A stretch of 44,039 nt of DNA from Haplomitrium mnioides (taxonomy: Eukaryota; Marchantiophyta; Haplomitriopsida; Calobryales). The DNA lies in contig JBNGIS010009246.1 in NCBI GenBank assembly GCA_049999725.1, forward strand, positions 1 through 44,039, in the 5' to 3' direction. The position numbers were made by a program, and so were the translations under genes. The notes under the pieces are model-generated. The model worked only from the letters and a program-made list of their open reading frames with translations, made no database searches and was not told where the DNA came from. Below, one piece after another: positions 1 to 9,760 of this stretch; the stretch's first letter is position 1, and the number at the start of each line of letters is the position of its first letter.

Positions 1-852
1 ATATTTAGTCTTCTCAAAACCAAACTGGTTATGTCCACTGATTATCACTCTAAATCAGATGGTCAAACTGAATGGGCCAACCACACCATCCAAGGCATAT
101 TGTGGGCTTTTACTTTGGAAGAACAAGAAGAATGAGATTGGTTGCTACCTCTTGTGGAGTTCTCTTACAATAACTCCATCAATAGCTCTACACGAGCCAC
201 GCTTTTCTTTTTGATGTATGGTGAGCATCCAACTACTCTATCTAATCTTCATCCTACATCGACCTCTAAGAGTCCAGCTATCGATGATTTTCTCCATCGG
301 CTACACCACGACATCCAACGTGCTAAGGAAAAACTTGAAGTTGCTCGTAATCGCCAAAAATAGTATGTTAATGCTCATCGTCGTGAAGTGACCTTTGCTA
401 TAGGTGACCAAGTATGGCTTTCTACGTCCAATCCTCCTTTGCTTTGCTCTCGTAAGCTATTTGCTCACTGTATTGGACCATTTGCTATTTTTGCTCATAT
501 TGGTGAAGTGGCCTATCAACTTGTTTTACCTCCTCACATGAAGATTCATCCGGTCTTTCATGTCTCTTTATTACGTGCTTTTGTGCATTGCTCTACCACC
601 TTCACTTGTACCCAAGAACTCTCTCTACCACCTGAGCTTATTGATGATCATGAGGAATTTGAGGTGGAACAGCTCTTGAAGAGACACACATGTCGTCGAG
701 GCCATTGTGAGAATGTGGAGTACTTGATTCATTGGAAAGGCTACCCTATTTATGAAGCTACTTGGGAGCCATTGGAGAATTTGGCCAATGCCTCTGCACT
801 TGTTCACTCTTTTGAGAACTCTCTTACTCGCAACGAGGACGTTGCCTCTTAA
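1..852 (+). pseudogene. Ty3/gypsy chromovirus pol, 3' end (integrase C-terminus + chromodomain)
   Basis: One reading frame (frame 1) runs from the window edge to TAA 850-852, broken by TGA 133-135 and TAG 361-363. It starts inside the integrase core: the DGQTE stretch near 58-75 carries the last catalytic glutamate of the D,D-35-E triad, followed by the family-typical LPLVEFSYNNS and FFLMYGEHP. The C-terminal integrase domain (GDQVWLST, GPF, HPVFHVSLL) covers about 388-600. A chromodomain (VEYLIHWKGYP, ATWEPLENL) covers about 652-834 and defines a chromovirus. In this family integrase inserts cDNA, and the chromodomain is thought to guide it to chromatin. The two stops show a dead copy. Gag, protease and RT lie outside the window. 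Confidence 0.9.
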
Positions 853-854
853 AT

Positions 855-865
855 GGGAGGGAGGA
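855..865 (+). promoter_or_regulatory. Polypurine tract of the chromovirus
   Basis: Uninterrupted purine run gggagggagga, three bases after the pol stop and directly before the TG of the LTR. This is where LTR retroelements prime plus-strand DNA. Position and composition are the evidence. Confidence 0.65.
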
Positions 866-1208
866 TTGTAAAGTCACTAACTTTAGTAAACCATAAATAA
901 AAATAATGTCAACTATGTCTAGAAAGCTATTAATAAGTTAGAGTAGCAAAAAAGAAATTGTTATTATAGAGAGATTGACACATGGCACGAGGAGAGAAAG
1001 TCAACAAATTAAAGTGAAAGAGGAAGTCTAGATAGACTACTTTAGAAGAGGATAAGAATACGTGGCAAATGGAGAATTAAAGTAAAGAGAAGGTTCTAAA
1101 GATAAGGACACGTGGCAGAAGGAGAACTAAAGAGATGGAAGGTTCTAAGGATAAAGACATGTGACAGAAGGAGAACAAAAGTAAAGGGTGGTTCAATTAA
1201 AGTGAGAG

Positions 1209-1227
1209 AGAAAAGAGGCGTCCAATT
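1209..1227 (+). repeat. Target-site duplication, left copy
   Basis: agaaaagaggcgtccaatt. The same 19 bp occur at 2229-2247 with one mismatch (c to g at base 11). The two copies flank the LINE exactly, as target-primed reverse transcription produces. Confidence 0.85.
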
Positions 1228-2228
1228 GTCACTGTGCCGAGTATAAATTACTTGGCTCGGTTATTGGAGAGGGAGATTGGGACCCTGGAATGTGGGTATG
1301 GAAAGATAATTCACCCCTTAGTAGCTACTCGACCAAGAAAGGCCGTCGGTTCATCCTGGACCGACCATCAACAATCACTCTGGTTCTAGAATGCTGGAAA
1401 GCACAGGGCTCGATCGACTCCAAATACTCCTCCAGATGGACTGATATATGGGTGGCAAGCAGATCAGCTAAAGAGGCCACTTTAATGTGGCTTATTGTCC
1501 AAAGAGGTGTGCAAGTAGGGAGTTTCAGAAAAAAGACAGAAAAGTCTGGTTATGAGATTGATGCAAGATGTGTCTGCTGCAAGGAGGATTCACTGGAAGA
1601 TATCATTCACTGTTTCTGGCTTTGCCCTAGGATCAGCTCTATCTAGAAATGGGCAGGGAATATCATTAATAGATTAGTGTTTGCTATTTGGGGGAACTTC
1701 AAAAGGTGGAAGCCAACCTGGCAGCAATGCATCCTAGGTGACAGAGAAAATGCCTAGCACCCCAGGTTCTGTCAAAGGTTTCCAGAATTTTTTCTCTCTT
1801 TTCTTCACTTTGAGCCTTCCTCCAGTTTCTACAGGCATCGTGCCAAGCTTTCTTTCCATACTCGATCAATCTCCTCCAGATTTTCTTCTTTAAACAGTAC
1901 ATATCCATGTACGACTTCTCGAACACAACAGCGTTCATAGAGAGCCATATAGAGTAAAGTACTATTCCTCTTAGAAGGGACCAGATCTCTTGAACTAGGG
2001 GTGCTAGGCATTTTCTCTGTATCCGTGATGAAGACAATGTTTACTGGAATCTGGATGTTAGTAGTAATCTGGATTGAGGGTATTGGTCTGCTGTGGTTTA
2101 CTAGGCTTGATCCCGAAAGGGATTGATTGGTTGCTGTTTTTGCCGCTCGGCCTGATTGCTGGCCGCGGTTGTACCTTTGATGCTTGAAAGTAAATAAAGT
2201 TGTTTACTTTCGGTCAAAAAAAGAAAAA
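1228..2228 (+). mobile_element. LINE family A copy 1, 5'-truncated, nested in the LTR
   Basis: About 1.0 kb of non-LTR retrotransposon 3' end. The frame 1290-1646 reads like the zinc-binding domain behind plant LINE reverse transcriptases (zf-RVT): a WKDN start, SRWTDIWVA, ATLMWLIVQRGVQVG, then CVCCKEDSLEDIIHCFWLC with a C-x2-C...H-x3-C pattern, then a stop. The 3' end has taaataaagttg and an A-rich tail next to the right target-site copy. A second copy lies at 32720-33378. The endonuclease and RT core are missing (5' truncation), so it cannot move by itself. Positions 1741-2020 are flipped. Confidence 0.85.
1741..2020 (-). other. Inverted internal segment of LINE-A copy 1
   Basis: The segment is bounded by a perfect 23-bp inverted repeat (1741-1763 and 1998-2020). 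Inside it the coding sense is on the - strand (frame 1699-2037 reads LRGIVLYSIWLS and YGKKAWHDACRNWRKAQ). The matching part of the other copy (about 32940-33195) is on the + strand, colinear with its flanks. Outside the segment both copies have the same orientation. Confidence 0.8.
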
Positions 2229-2247
2229 AGAAAAGAGGGGTCCAATT
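2229..2247 (+). repeat. Target-site duplication, right copy
   Basis: agaaaagaggggtccaatt, partner of 1209-1227, directly after the A-rich LINE tail. LTR sequence resumes at 2248. Confidence 0.85.
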
Positions 2248-2485
2248 AGACGAGGATAGAAAATGAACCAATGGGGTTCCTCCACCTATGTAAGCAAAGT
2301 GCTTTCTCTCAAGTATATAAAGAAGAGAGAGTGTCTTGTTTGGCATCTCTTATCTTGTGGGTTCTTGAAGTTCTTGTGCGCTTCTCTTATGCTAACTTGT
2401 ATGTGTTGTACTTGTGCTAACTTGTGTGTGTAATATGGGTGTGTAATGTTACACGAGTTTGGACTATCAATTCCTTGTACGCAAG

Positions 2486-2639
2486 GACTGTGAAGTCCAT
2501 GCGCGCATAGATGAGCATGGACTTTGAAGTCCAAGCTCTCTTTGACATCAAAGTTTATGCGCGCATGGACTTCATTGTCCATGGGAGCATAGAATTCAAT
2601 GTCCATCTTAGTTTGGAGTCCAAGGTCTTTGTTCAAATT
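2486..2639 (+). repeat. Degenerate 24-bp tandem repeat, array 1
   Basis: Six 24-bp units and one 10-bp partial: 2486-2509, partial 2510-2519, then 2520, 2544, 2568, 2592 and 2616. Approximate consensus gacttcattgtccatgcgcg + cata. The core CATGCGCGCATG is self-complementary. Because 24 is a multiple of three, one frame stays open through the array as an 8-residue repeat (DFEVQALF, DIKVYARM, DFIVHGSI, EFNVHLSL). That is probably a by-product of the period. The array starts 33 bp after the LTR end and lies upstream of the methyltransferase-like gene. Confidence 0.8.
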
Positions 2640-2706
2640 GTCTTTCTATCTATAGTCTTAAATTTCTTTTTTGTTTCCTCTGTTTTTTCCATTTTGTTGT
2701 GTGCAG

Positions 2707-3941
2707 GGGGACAAAACATTCAAACGTCACCTTGCGAAAAAATTGATGGTAGCTGCCAAAGGGAAAAAAAGATCAGGGGTCAAAGAAGCCCCAAAAGATC
2801 AAGACTAGGCTCCAACACTTGTTTCCTACCCTCTTGTTTTTTTGCTTCATTGCCAAAAAGCTAGAGAGTGGAAATCAAGGTAGCAAAATGATGTTGCATC
2901 CCTTCCAACTGATGGAGTTGTTAGAGACAAGGACTTATTGTCTTATGTTGATGGTCTTAATGTGGTATATTACCAAGTCCACAGGGAGGCCAACGCTCGT
3001 CAGTTAAATGGATTTGTGAAACTTAGATGTTTCACTTTAGCAATTGCGGATATTTCTTATGGTTACAACCTTAAAGAATACAAGCATGACGATTCAGAAC
3101 CTTTTTCCAAAGATGACAATTTTTACATGGTTTCATCCTTTGTGGCAATCACGACGTCGGATTTTTGGTCAACTGTAATTATACAATGGTTGCAACAATT
3201 TGGCATCATTGAAGATGCCCTTTTGGAAGTTTGTTGTGTTATCAACCACGACATCTCGTAAGTTCTTTGATTTTTTGGGTTTTTAGTTTATCTTGTTTAG
3301 TTTTCCTACACTTTATTTACAATATTTGATTTGTTTGTTTTTCTTATTACAGGGACAAAAGCAACATTCATCATTCTGGTGGTCCAAAAATTGCACATGC
3401 CTACGAGTATTGGCATATGGGCTACTGAACGAAAGAAGGAAAGAGGAGCATAAGGCTTTTCAATTTGCAATCTACCCTTGCGAGTGGTCTACCTTGACAA
3501 ATAATGCGCACATGAGATGATGCTCATATGAATTTTTATCAAAAGCCGTAGGTTTTTTACAAATTTTGTATTGACCATTTGTCAACAGAGCAAGATTGGA
3601 TCTTAGATCTTTGCTCTGGGTTCGAGACAGACATTGTCTGTGGTTTGAAGCTGATGCAAAACTGGATCTTTGTAGAATATGATAGACGTTAGTCTATCTA
3701 CATTCCTTAGAGAGTTTTGACGATGGTTTCCTTGCCATCCGATGTGACATAGTTACAAATAGTGTATGCATACCACAAGGAACCTGTTTCTCCTAGTACT
3801 GCAAGTGCTATTGTTGATTCTGTTGCCATCTTTGGGACTGGAAAGTCTTGACATGACTCTCTAGCAGCTGGAGATGCTCAGCTAGTGGATTTAAATGAGA
3901 CAATTCCTCTTGAAGAGGATAGAGCCGTAGTATCTAGTTGA
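2707..3941 (+). pseudogene. Beta-class DNA amino-methyltransferase-like gene, one visible intron, decayed
   Basis: Exon from 2707 (after ttgtgtgcag) to 3257, intron 3258-3352 (GTAAGT...TTACAG, 95 bp), last exon 3353 to TGA 3939-3941. Motifs come in the order of beta-class N4/N6 amino-methyltransferases. A motif IV-like ADISYGYN (3046-3066) sits where DPPY is expected. A middle region reads KIAHAYEYWHMGY. A motif X-like YQKPxVFYKFCIDHLS is followed by motif I-like DWILDLCSGFETD (about 3594-3632) and an acidic strand end, IFVEYD. An N-terminal basic stretch (FKRHLAKKL, AAKGKKRSG) lies at 2719-2780. In-frame stops at 2804, 2881, 3426, 3549, 3690 and 3708, and one or more frame shifts after 3428, show decay. 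The family would bind S-adenosylmethionine and methylate base amino groups. DISY instead of DPPY could be decay or divergence. A degraded RNA methyltransferase of the same fold is an alternative. Confidence 0.6.
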
Positions 3942-3956
3942 AGAAATTGTTTTATT

Positions 3957-3962
3957 AATAAA
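3957..3962 (+). terminator. Polyadenylation signal of the methyltransferase-like gene
   Basis: AATAAA 16 bp after the final stop, in a T-rich stretch. Confidence 0.4.
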
Positions 3963-4159
3963 GTAATTTTTTTACAAAGTTTTAGTTGCACTCCCAATCC
4001 ATTTTAAGTCTTTTTATCACGATTCAATTTGGTGCGCAAAATGGTTTTTGAGCAAAACGATTTGGTTTTTTTGAAAATTACCAAAGAACTCTATGCTGGC
4101 ATGAAAGTTCTTTTTCCTTTTTCATTTTCTTTTTCTTCTTAGACGACCTTCTGCATGCC

Positions 4160-4365
4160 TTGCTTCCAATTATTCATCAGTTTTGGATCGTTTCAATTGT
4201 TCATACGAGTATGGGCTTCAATTATTCAAGCTTGAGTTAGTTGTAGTTGTCCCTGTGCGCAAGTATCTTTCAAACAAAGCGTGTCTACATTTGGGCCTCA
4301 TTTGTCCATGCGCGCATAGGCTTCAATAATCTTTTCACATATTTGCTTCAACAATCCTCTTACCC
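4160..4365 (+). repeat. Degenerate 25-bp tandem repeat, array 2 (same family as 2486-2639)
   Basis: About eight units starting near 4162, 4191, 4216, 4240, 4267, 4296, 4321 and 4345 (spacing 24-29). The unit resembles gcttcaattgtccatgcgcg + cata. Best match to array 1 is 4303-4319 (tgtccatgcgcgcatag). The array lies about 220 bp beyond the end of the methyltransferase-like gene, so the two arrays bracket it. More decayed than array 1. Confidence 0.6.
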
Positions 4366-4837
4366 CAATATTTTAGGGTTCTTTTTCAAAAAAAATTGGT
4401 ATAAATTTTGAATGTTGTAATCAAATTTTCAAATTATAGATATCATCGTTTGTTTTGAAAATATTTAACAACAAATGTCATATAAATTTTTTTATATTAT
4501 TCGTTTGTTGATGTTTATGCTTTTGAAAGATGAAATTATAGATGTAATATTGTTAAAATACTCATAAGAAATTTTATTTTCAATACAATGTGCACTCAAA
4601 GTGAGCTATTTTGATATATATAATTACATTTTCTTACAAACGAATATTGCTAGCATGAAAATCATGTTTTTTGATGCCTAAATTACAAAATTGGTTTCTG
4701 AGAGCAAAAAAATGAATCAAGAACCCTATAGCGGTTCTTGGTTCAAAGTAGTGGCTGTTTGTTGTGAATATATATGTAGATTTTCTCCACCCCTCTATGT
4801 GATTCGTATGTTTCATCGTAGTGCATGATTGTTAACA
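4366..4837 (+). mobile_element. AT-rich stretch, probable 5' LTR end of the Ty1/copia element
   Basis: No gene seen. A TATA-like gaatatatatg lies at about 4767, and the stretch ends TTGTTAACA at 4837, directly before a methionine-tRNA primer site, as an LTR end should. I cannot place the LTR start. Confidence 0.4.
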
Positions 4838-4850
4838 TGGTATAAGAGCA
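4838..4850 (+). promoter_or_regulatory. tRNA-Met primer-binding site of the copia element
   Basis: tggtataagagca differs by one base from TGGTATCAGAGC, the complement of the initiator methionine tRNA 3' end used by most plant LTR elements. It sits right after an LTR-like CA end and about 1.9 kb before gag. Confidence 0.6.
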
Positions 4851-5223
4851 AGTTCAAAAAGCCGCGTTGCATCGTGGAGAACAAAAATTCTAAGGAAAAG
4901 AAAGAAAGGAAAAAATAAGGAGGAAAAAATTGATACTCTATTGTGTGCGGCGTAGAGTTGTCGAATGTAGTAAAGAAATTGCAAGAAAGTTGAGTGCAAG
5001 TGAAATCGATAGCCCTAGTAAAGATTGTTGCTGAAGAATCAAATATTGAAGGCTGCTAAAGAATCGAAGACATCAGACTTGACGATTCGACATTTTGCTG
5101 AAGAAGGGGAGCTTGTTGTTTTTAGGGTTTTAGAATGAAGAGAGCAAAGTGTCGTAGCACAGCAGCAGCACTCCAACCCCAAAGACAACAACCAAGGATC
5201 GAACCACGCAAGATCTATATAGA

Positions 5224-5323
5224 NNNNNNNNNNNNNNNNNNNNNNNNNNNNNNNNNNNNNNNNNNNNNNNNNNNNNNNNNNNNNNNNNNNNNNNNNNNNN
5301 NNNNNNNNNNNNNNNNNNNNNNN
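5224..5323. other. Assembly gap (100 N)
   Basis: Exactly 100 N, the usual placeholder for a gap of unknown length. Frames drawn across it are meaningless. Confidence 0.99.
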
Positions 5324-6724
5324 TCCCATAAGTTTTCTCTCATGACTCAGAAGTCCTATATAAACAATTTTCACTTACTTACCTTCAAGAGGCATCCCCA
5401 CAGGGTATAAGGCCACCACTTATACTCTGCCACAACAGCAGGGCAACTTGTCCTCCAATGCACTTCACTGGCTCCTGGGCAAGCTGTCCATCAACACACA
5501 TGTAGACTGATAGGGGCTAGCTAGCCCTCAACAACTAAATTAGTTTTACAACTTTTTCTTTTCCACCACTAAAAAGAACATTACTTCTTCATCATTTAGC
5601 CCTCACTCCTTGGCCAATGATATCAAAACTATTCCTCTAATCCTTACATCTTACAATTCTACACTCATTAATCCAAAACTTAAAGCTTTACCATTTCCTT
5701 CTTACTCCACTGCTCAGAAGAGACCTCCTTTGAGTTGTTTCTGACTTTTTGTCAGGAACTATGCTCCCACACAAAGGCTTTTGTGGAAGGACAAAAATCA
5801 AACATCAAAGGAGGGTGTTTTGAGGCAAAAGTCGCAACAAATTTTTGCACGGTTGTGATTGTAGCAAGACCGCCAAGAGGAGACAATTTGGCTATAGGTT
5901 GAATTATCTGATTTGAAGCAAAACTTGAAGAATTCTGGCAACCATATCAAAGAAGGATTGTTGAAGAGCTCGAGCAGAATTGAGGAGAAGTACGTTCATA
6001 TTTGGAGATGAAATCATAGAAATATAGTTGAAGAATGATTGACCAACAAAATTGATTTGAGCATAACTCAAATAAAGTAATTTGGAGCAGAATTCAAAAA
6101 GTTCTACTCATTGATTCAAAGAGGCTGAAATAAGAATCGCATCAACAAAAACTTGAGCAAAAATTGAGTAAAATTTGTGGTGAAATCATAGCAGGTCTTT
6201 GTGACAAAGAAATCCCAGGTCAGATCAAAGGTGTATGTTCACTGGTTGAGGACAAATCGAAGGAGGCTCCCTAGTTACTGGTGAAGACAAAATCGAAGGA
6301 GGTTTTCTAAGTTGTTGTTGAAGAAGAATTGAAGAAGACAAATGATTCTTCACGAAGTGTCTATTGAGGTGTTTTTTTTTTTAAAAGAGTTGTAGGGATT
6401 GTAATTCAAAAATTAGAAATCAAGGTCTGCAATCAGAAGCAAATCAAAGAGCTCGGTTCATTTTTTGTGTTGAAGTAGAATCAAGAGAGAAGACTGCAAA
6501 AATCGAATAGAAATCAAGGTGCTAAGTAGAAGGGACAATTTTTTGAGAAGAAGGAGATTTGATTTGAAGTTCGTGTTGCTTCAGCTGGGCAAAAAAATTC
6601 CACAAAGACAGAGAGAATAGATTGCAAGTGCTGAAGAAGAATCGATAAGTAGGTTTGTGTTTTGCTATCTTTTGTTATAAGATATGAACCTCCTCACACA
6701 TAAGCTTAGAAGGTGACAAAAATC
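5324..6724 (+). other. Untranslated leader of the copia element (no gene)
   Basis: From about 5800 on, rich in GAAGA and AATTGAAGAAG motifs and without long open frames, as in leaders between primer site and gag. 5324-5800 shows nothing I recognise. Confidence 0.4.
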
Positions 6725-9700
6725 ATGTCTCTCCTAGCGGATAACTTGAATCTTCTTAAACCCGAAACTATACACAACCTAGACTAGCCAACAAAAGCAA
6801 TCTAATTGCCAAAAAGTTTGAATCACAATTTTAAGATGGCAGACAGCTCATATAATCAATGAGAAATGGACAAAACATGATTATAATGTTTGGTTAGTCA
6901 GAATGAAAAACTTTATAAAAGGGAGAGGGTACTAGGACTTCATCATAAGAGCTAAAGTTGAACTAGTGTAAAACTTGTCCCCATCTAATGAGGAGATATA
7001 TGGTCTTCAAGACATACATAAAGATGGTCTATAAGCTGTTGTATTGGCTAACCATCAATGTCAATGACAAGATGATGAGTTATGTGTCAGCAACTAACAC
7101 ACTCAAAGAGGTTTGGGATATCTTGAAGGAGAGATATGCCATCACGTTAGATGCAAGGAAGTTGACATTGTAGATAGAATTATTTAATCTATAAAAGAGG
7201 AAAGTGAATATAAATGCTTTTGCCCTGAAGATGAAATCACTAGTTGAGTAGCTAGCAAATGTTGGAGAGGAAGTGAAGAAGAGTGCCATGGTGGCAGTTT
7301 TCTTGAATGGCTTAGGCAAAGAATATAAATAGTTCAAAATGTCAATAAAGACGAGAGAAGAAACCACATCCTTCTCATAGCTGATGGCCATGCTAGTGGT
7401 AAAAGAACTTGATATTGGAGGAGGTGCCTCAAGTAGTCAAGAATAAGCATTCTACTCTAAGAGGAGTAGAAGACGAGGAAGCATAAGCTACGATAGAAAT
7501 ATTGTTGACAAAGGTCGTCCAAACAACAATGCTTAAAATCAACAATGTCAATCAAACCAGTTTGGTGGTAGAGGCTAGTTTAGAGGTAGAGGGAGTAACA
7601 GATAATGTGGAAGCCCACCACAACATTCAAGAGGAGATTATTATTGTTGTGATTGCCTAGGTCATATGGCAAAGTGATGCTACAAAAAGCAGAATGACAT
7701 GAGAAACATTAGAGTGTAGGGGAACTATGTAGGTTCTAGCAAGGAAAACAATGAAATACTATTTGTCATGCATCATGGATATTCATATGTAGTATATGAG
7801 AAACAAAACAATGACGAAGATAAATGGTTTGTCGATTGTGCAGGTTCTAATCACATGACAGACTGTGAAGAGTGGTTTAAGAAAACCAAGATTCTGAGTA
7901 TACTTGGATATGTGAAGACATGTGACTCAACTATGCATCCTATGCATAAGATTGGTAGCATACCAATAGTACTTGAGAGTGGCAAAACAAAGTGCTTATC
8001 TGATATGATGCATGTACTAATGATTCAAAAAAATCTAATTTCAATTGGGCAGTGTGTAGAGCAAAACATGCATGTCAGGTTTAATCCCACTAGTGTGTTC
8101 ATTGAGAATTGGGGAAATAATTGTAACCTGATCACAAAAGGAAGCAAGAGTGGCAAGATGTTCACATTGGATGTGAGCATGCCTGAAATTTCAGAAGCCA
8201 TGTTTGTACACGGTATAGGAGTTGTGTTAGACAAAGAGATATGGCATAAGAGAATTAGGCATATTAATGTGCAAAGGATGAGAAATATGCAAAGTTATGG
8301 GGTAGTTAGTGGGCTGCCCAAGTTTGAGGTGGAAGAAATGCAGAAGATATGTGAAGTGTGCCAATTTGGTAAACATGCAAGGCAAGCATTCCCTCATGAT
8401 GCATATGTGAGAAGGAAGCCACTTGAGGTGGCACATTTAGATGTGTAGGGTCCAACAAAAACAAGATCTATTGGAGGGTGTACATAATATGTGAAGTGTT
8501 TGATCATTTCAAACATTTTAGAGCTATGGTGGAAAAAGAGAAAGGGCAGAAAATTAAGTACTTGAGATCAAATGGTAGAGGAGAATATTTCTCCAGAAAA
8601 TTTTGCACCTATTTGTAAAGAGAAGGATTCAAAAGACAACAAACATGCAGGTATACACCTAAGCATAATTGAGTTGATGAGAGAAAGAACTGACACATAG
8701 CAGAGGTGGCAAGAGCATTGATGAATGAGAAGAATATACCACGTTATTATTGGGCAGTGTCTACTGTTGTCTATATTATGAACTGACCCTTATAGCCGTA
8801 GTTCATGGCATGATGCAAGAAGAGAAGTTTACAAAGAGACGCCTAGACATCTCACATTTGAAAGTGTTTGGTTGCGCTATTTATGTGTATGTACCAGTTG
8901 AGACACATAGCAAATTAGACTCAAAAGCTGAGAAGTGTCTTTATTGGATATTCAAATAAGCAAATATATGTTATTGTCCTACTACACGCATGTTGACAGT
9001 GAGTAGAGACATAGTATTTGATGAGTTAAACACTTGGTATGGGTATAAATCTATTGATGACACAAGTGAGACGAATGGAAGTTGTGTCAAAGCCAACTCA
9101 GCCAACTCAAGTATTGAGTGGACTACATGGTAAAGGTAGCAGCAATGGCAGCGCTAGTATATGGCAAGGAAGGCTACACAAAAATTTGGAGCAGTATACT
9201 CCAACCAACTCTCAATCTGAAATGTCTCTAGGAGAAAGAGGCAGTGGTGAATCTGAAAATGTGAATGAAGAACTGAGATTACTCTCAGCTTCAACATCAA
9301 GCCAGAATCAAAAGGAGCATCATGTGCAAAGCATAATTTTGCATAGAAGTGCCAGGGTGAAGTACCATATAGGCAAGTTGATACATAAAGGAGCGTTTGC
9401 AGCACATCATGCATACATGGTGCAAGTGATTATTGAGAAGGAACCTATTCTATTTGAGGATGTTGTAAGAGATCACATACTGGAAGCTGCAATGATAAAG
9501 GAAATAGAAGCCCTTTACAAAAATCAGAATTGGGAGCTGGCTAATTTACTTGAAGGGAAGAAAGCCATCAAATGTAAATGGGTCTACAAATTGAAGAAAA
9601 GTGAAGATGGCAACATAAGCACGCTTAAGCCAAGGTTAGTGGTCAAGAGGTATACTAAGACTTATTGGATAGACTATGAGGAGACTTTCAGCCCTCTAGC

Positions 9701-9760
9701 AAGAATGAAAACTGTTTGGGTAGTCATTGCATTGGTTGCATTGAAAAAGTGGCCCAAAAA
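6725..9760 (+). pseudogene. Ty1/copia gag-pol polyprotein, degenerate, truncated in RT
   Basis: Starts MSLLADNLNLL at 6725. Gag-like blocks follow (WLVRMKNFIKGRG about 6890; VWDILKERYAI about 7110), then a zinc knuckle near 7640 (CDCLGHMAK-stop-C) whose first cysteine is a tyrosine. Protease: WFVDCAGSNHMT (about 7826), normally DSGAS. GAG-pre-integrase: IWHKRIRHINVQRM (8239) with CEVCQFGKHARQAFP (8353). The integrase core has many stops (first TAG 8446-8448). SRDIVFDELNTWYG is at about 9002. RT starts IEALYKNQNWELA (about 9510) and reads KCKWVYKLKK and YEETFSPLARMKT, then breaks off at VALKKWP (about 9754), before YVDD. RT end, RNase H and 3' LTR are missing. The order PR-IN-RT defines copia. 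It is non-functional. Confidence 0.9.

Larger units (their letters stand above)
867..2453 (+). mobile_element. 3' LTR of the chromovirus, split by a LINE insertion
   Basis: Starts TGTAAAGTCAC after the polypurine tract and ends ...GTTACA at 2453. Without the nested LINE (1228-2228) and one target-site copy, the LTR is about 570 bp. A TATA-like tatataaag lies near 2314. The right boundary is supported by resemblance of 2340-2453 to the antisense LTR at 10664-10994 (shared blocks around catctctta and the ending g(t/c)taca). The 5' partner LTR is outside the window, so age and host target site cannot be judged. Confidence 0.6.

Noticed and set aside
1829-2011. Short - strand gene inside LINE-A
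   Set aside because: It is the flipped LINE coding segment or its shadow, not a separate gene.
5039-5410. Frames spanning the N block
   Set aside because: They contain 34 undefined residues over an assembly gap.
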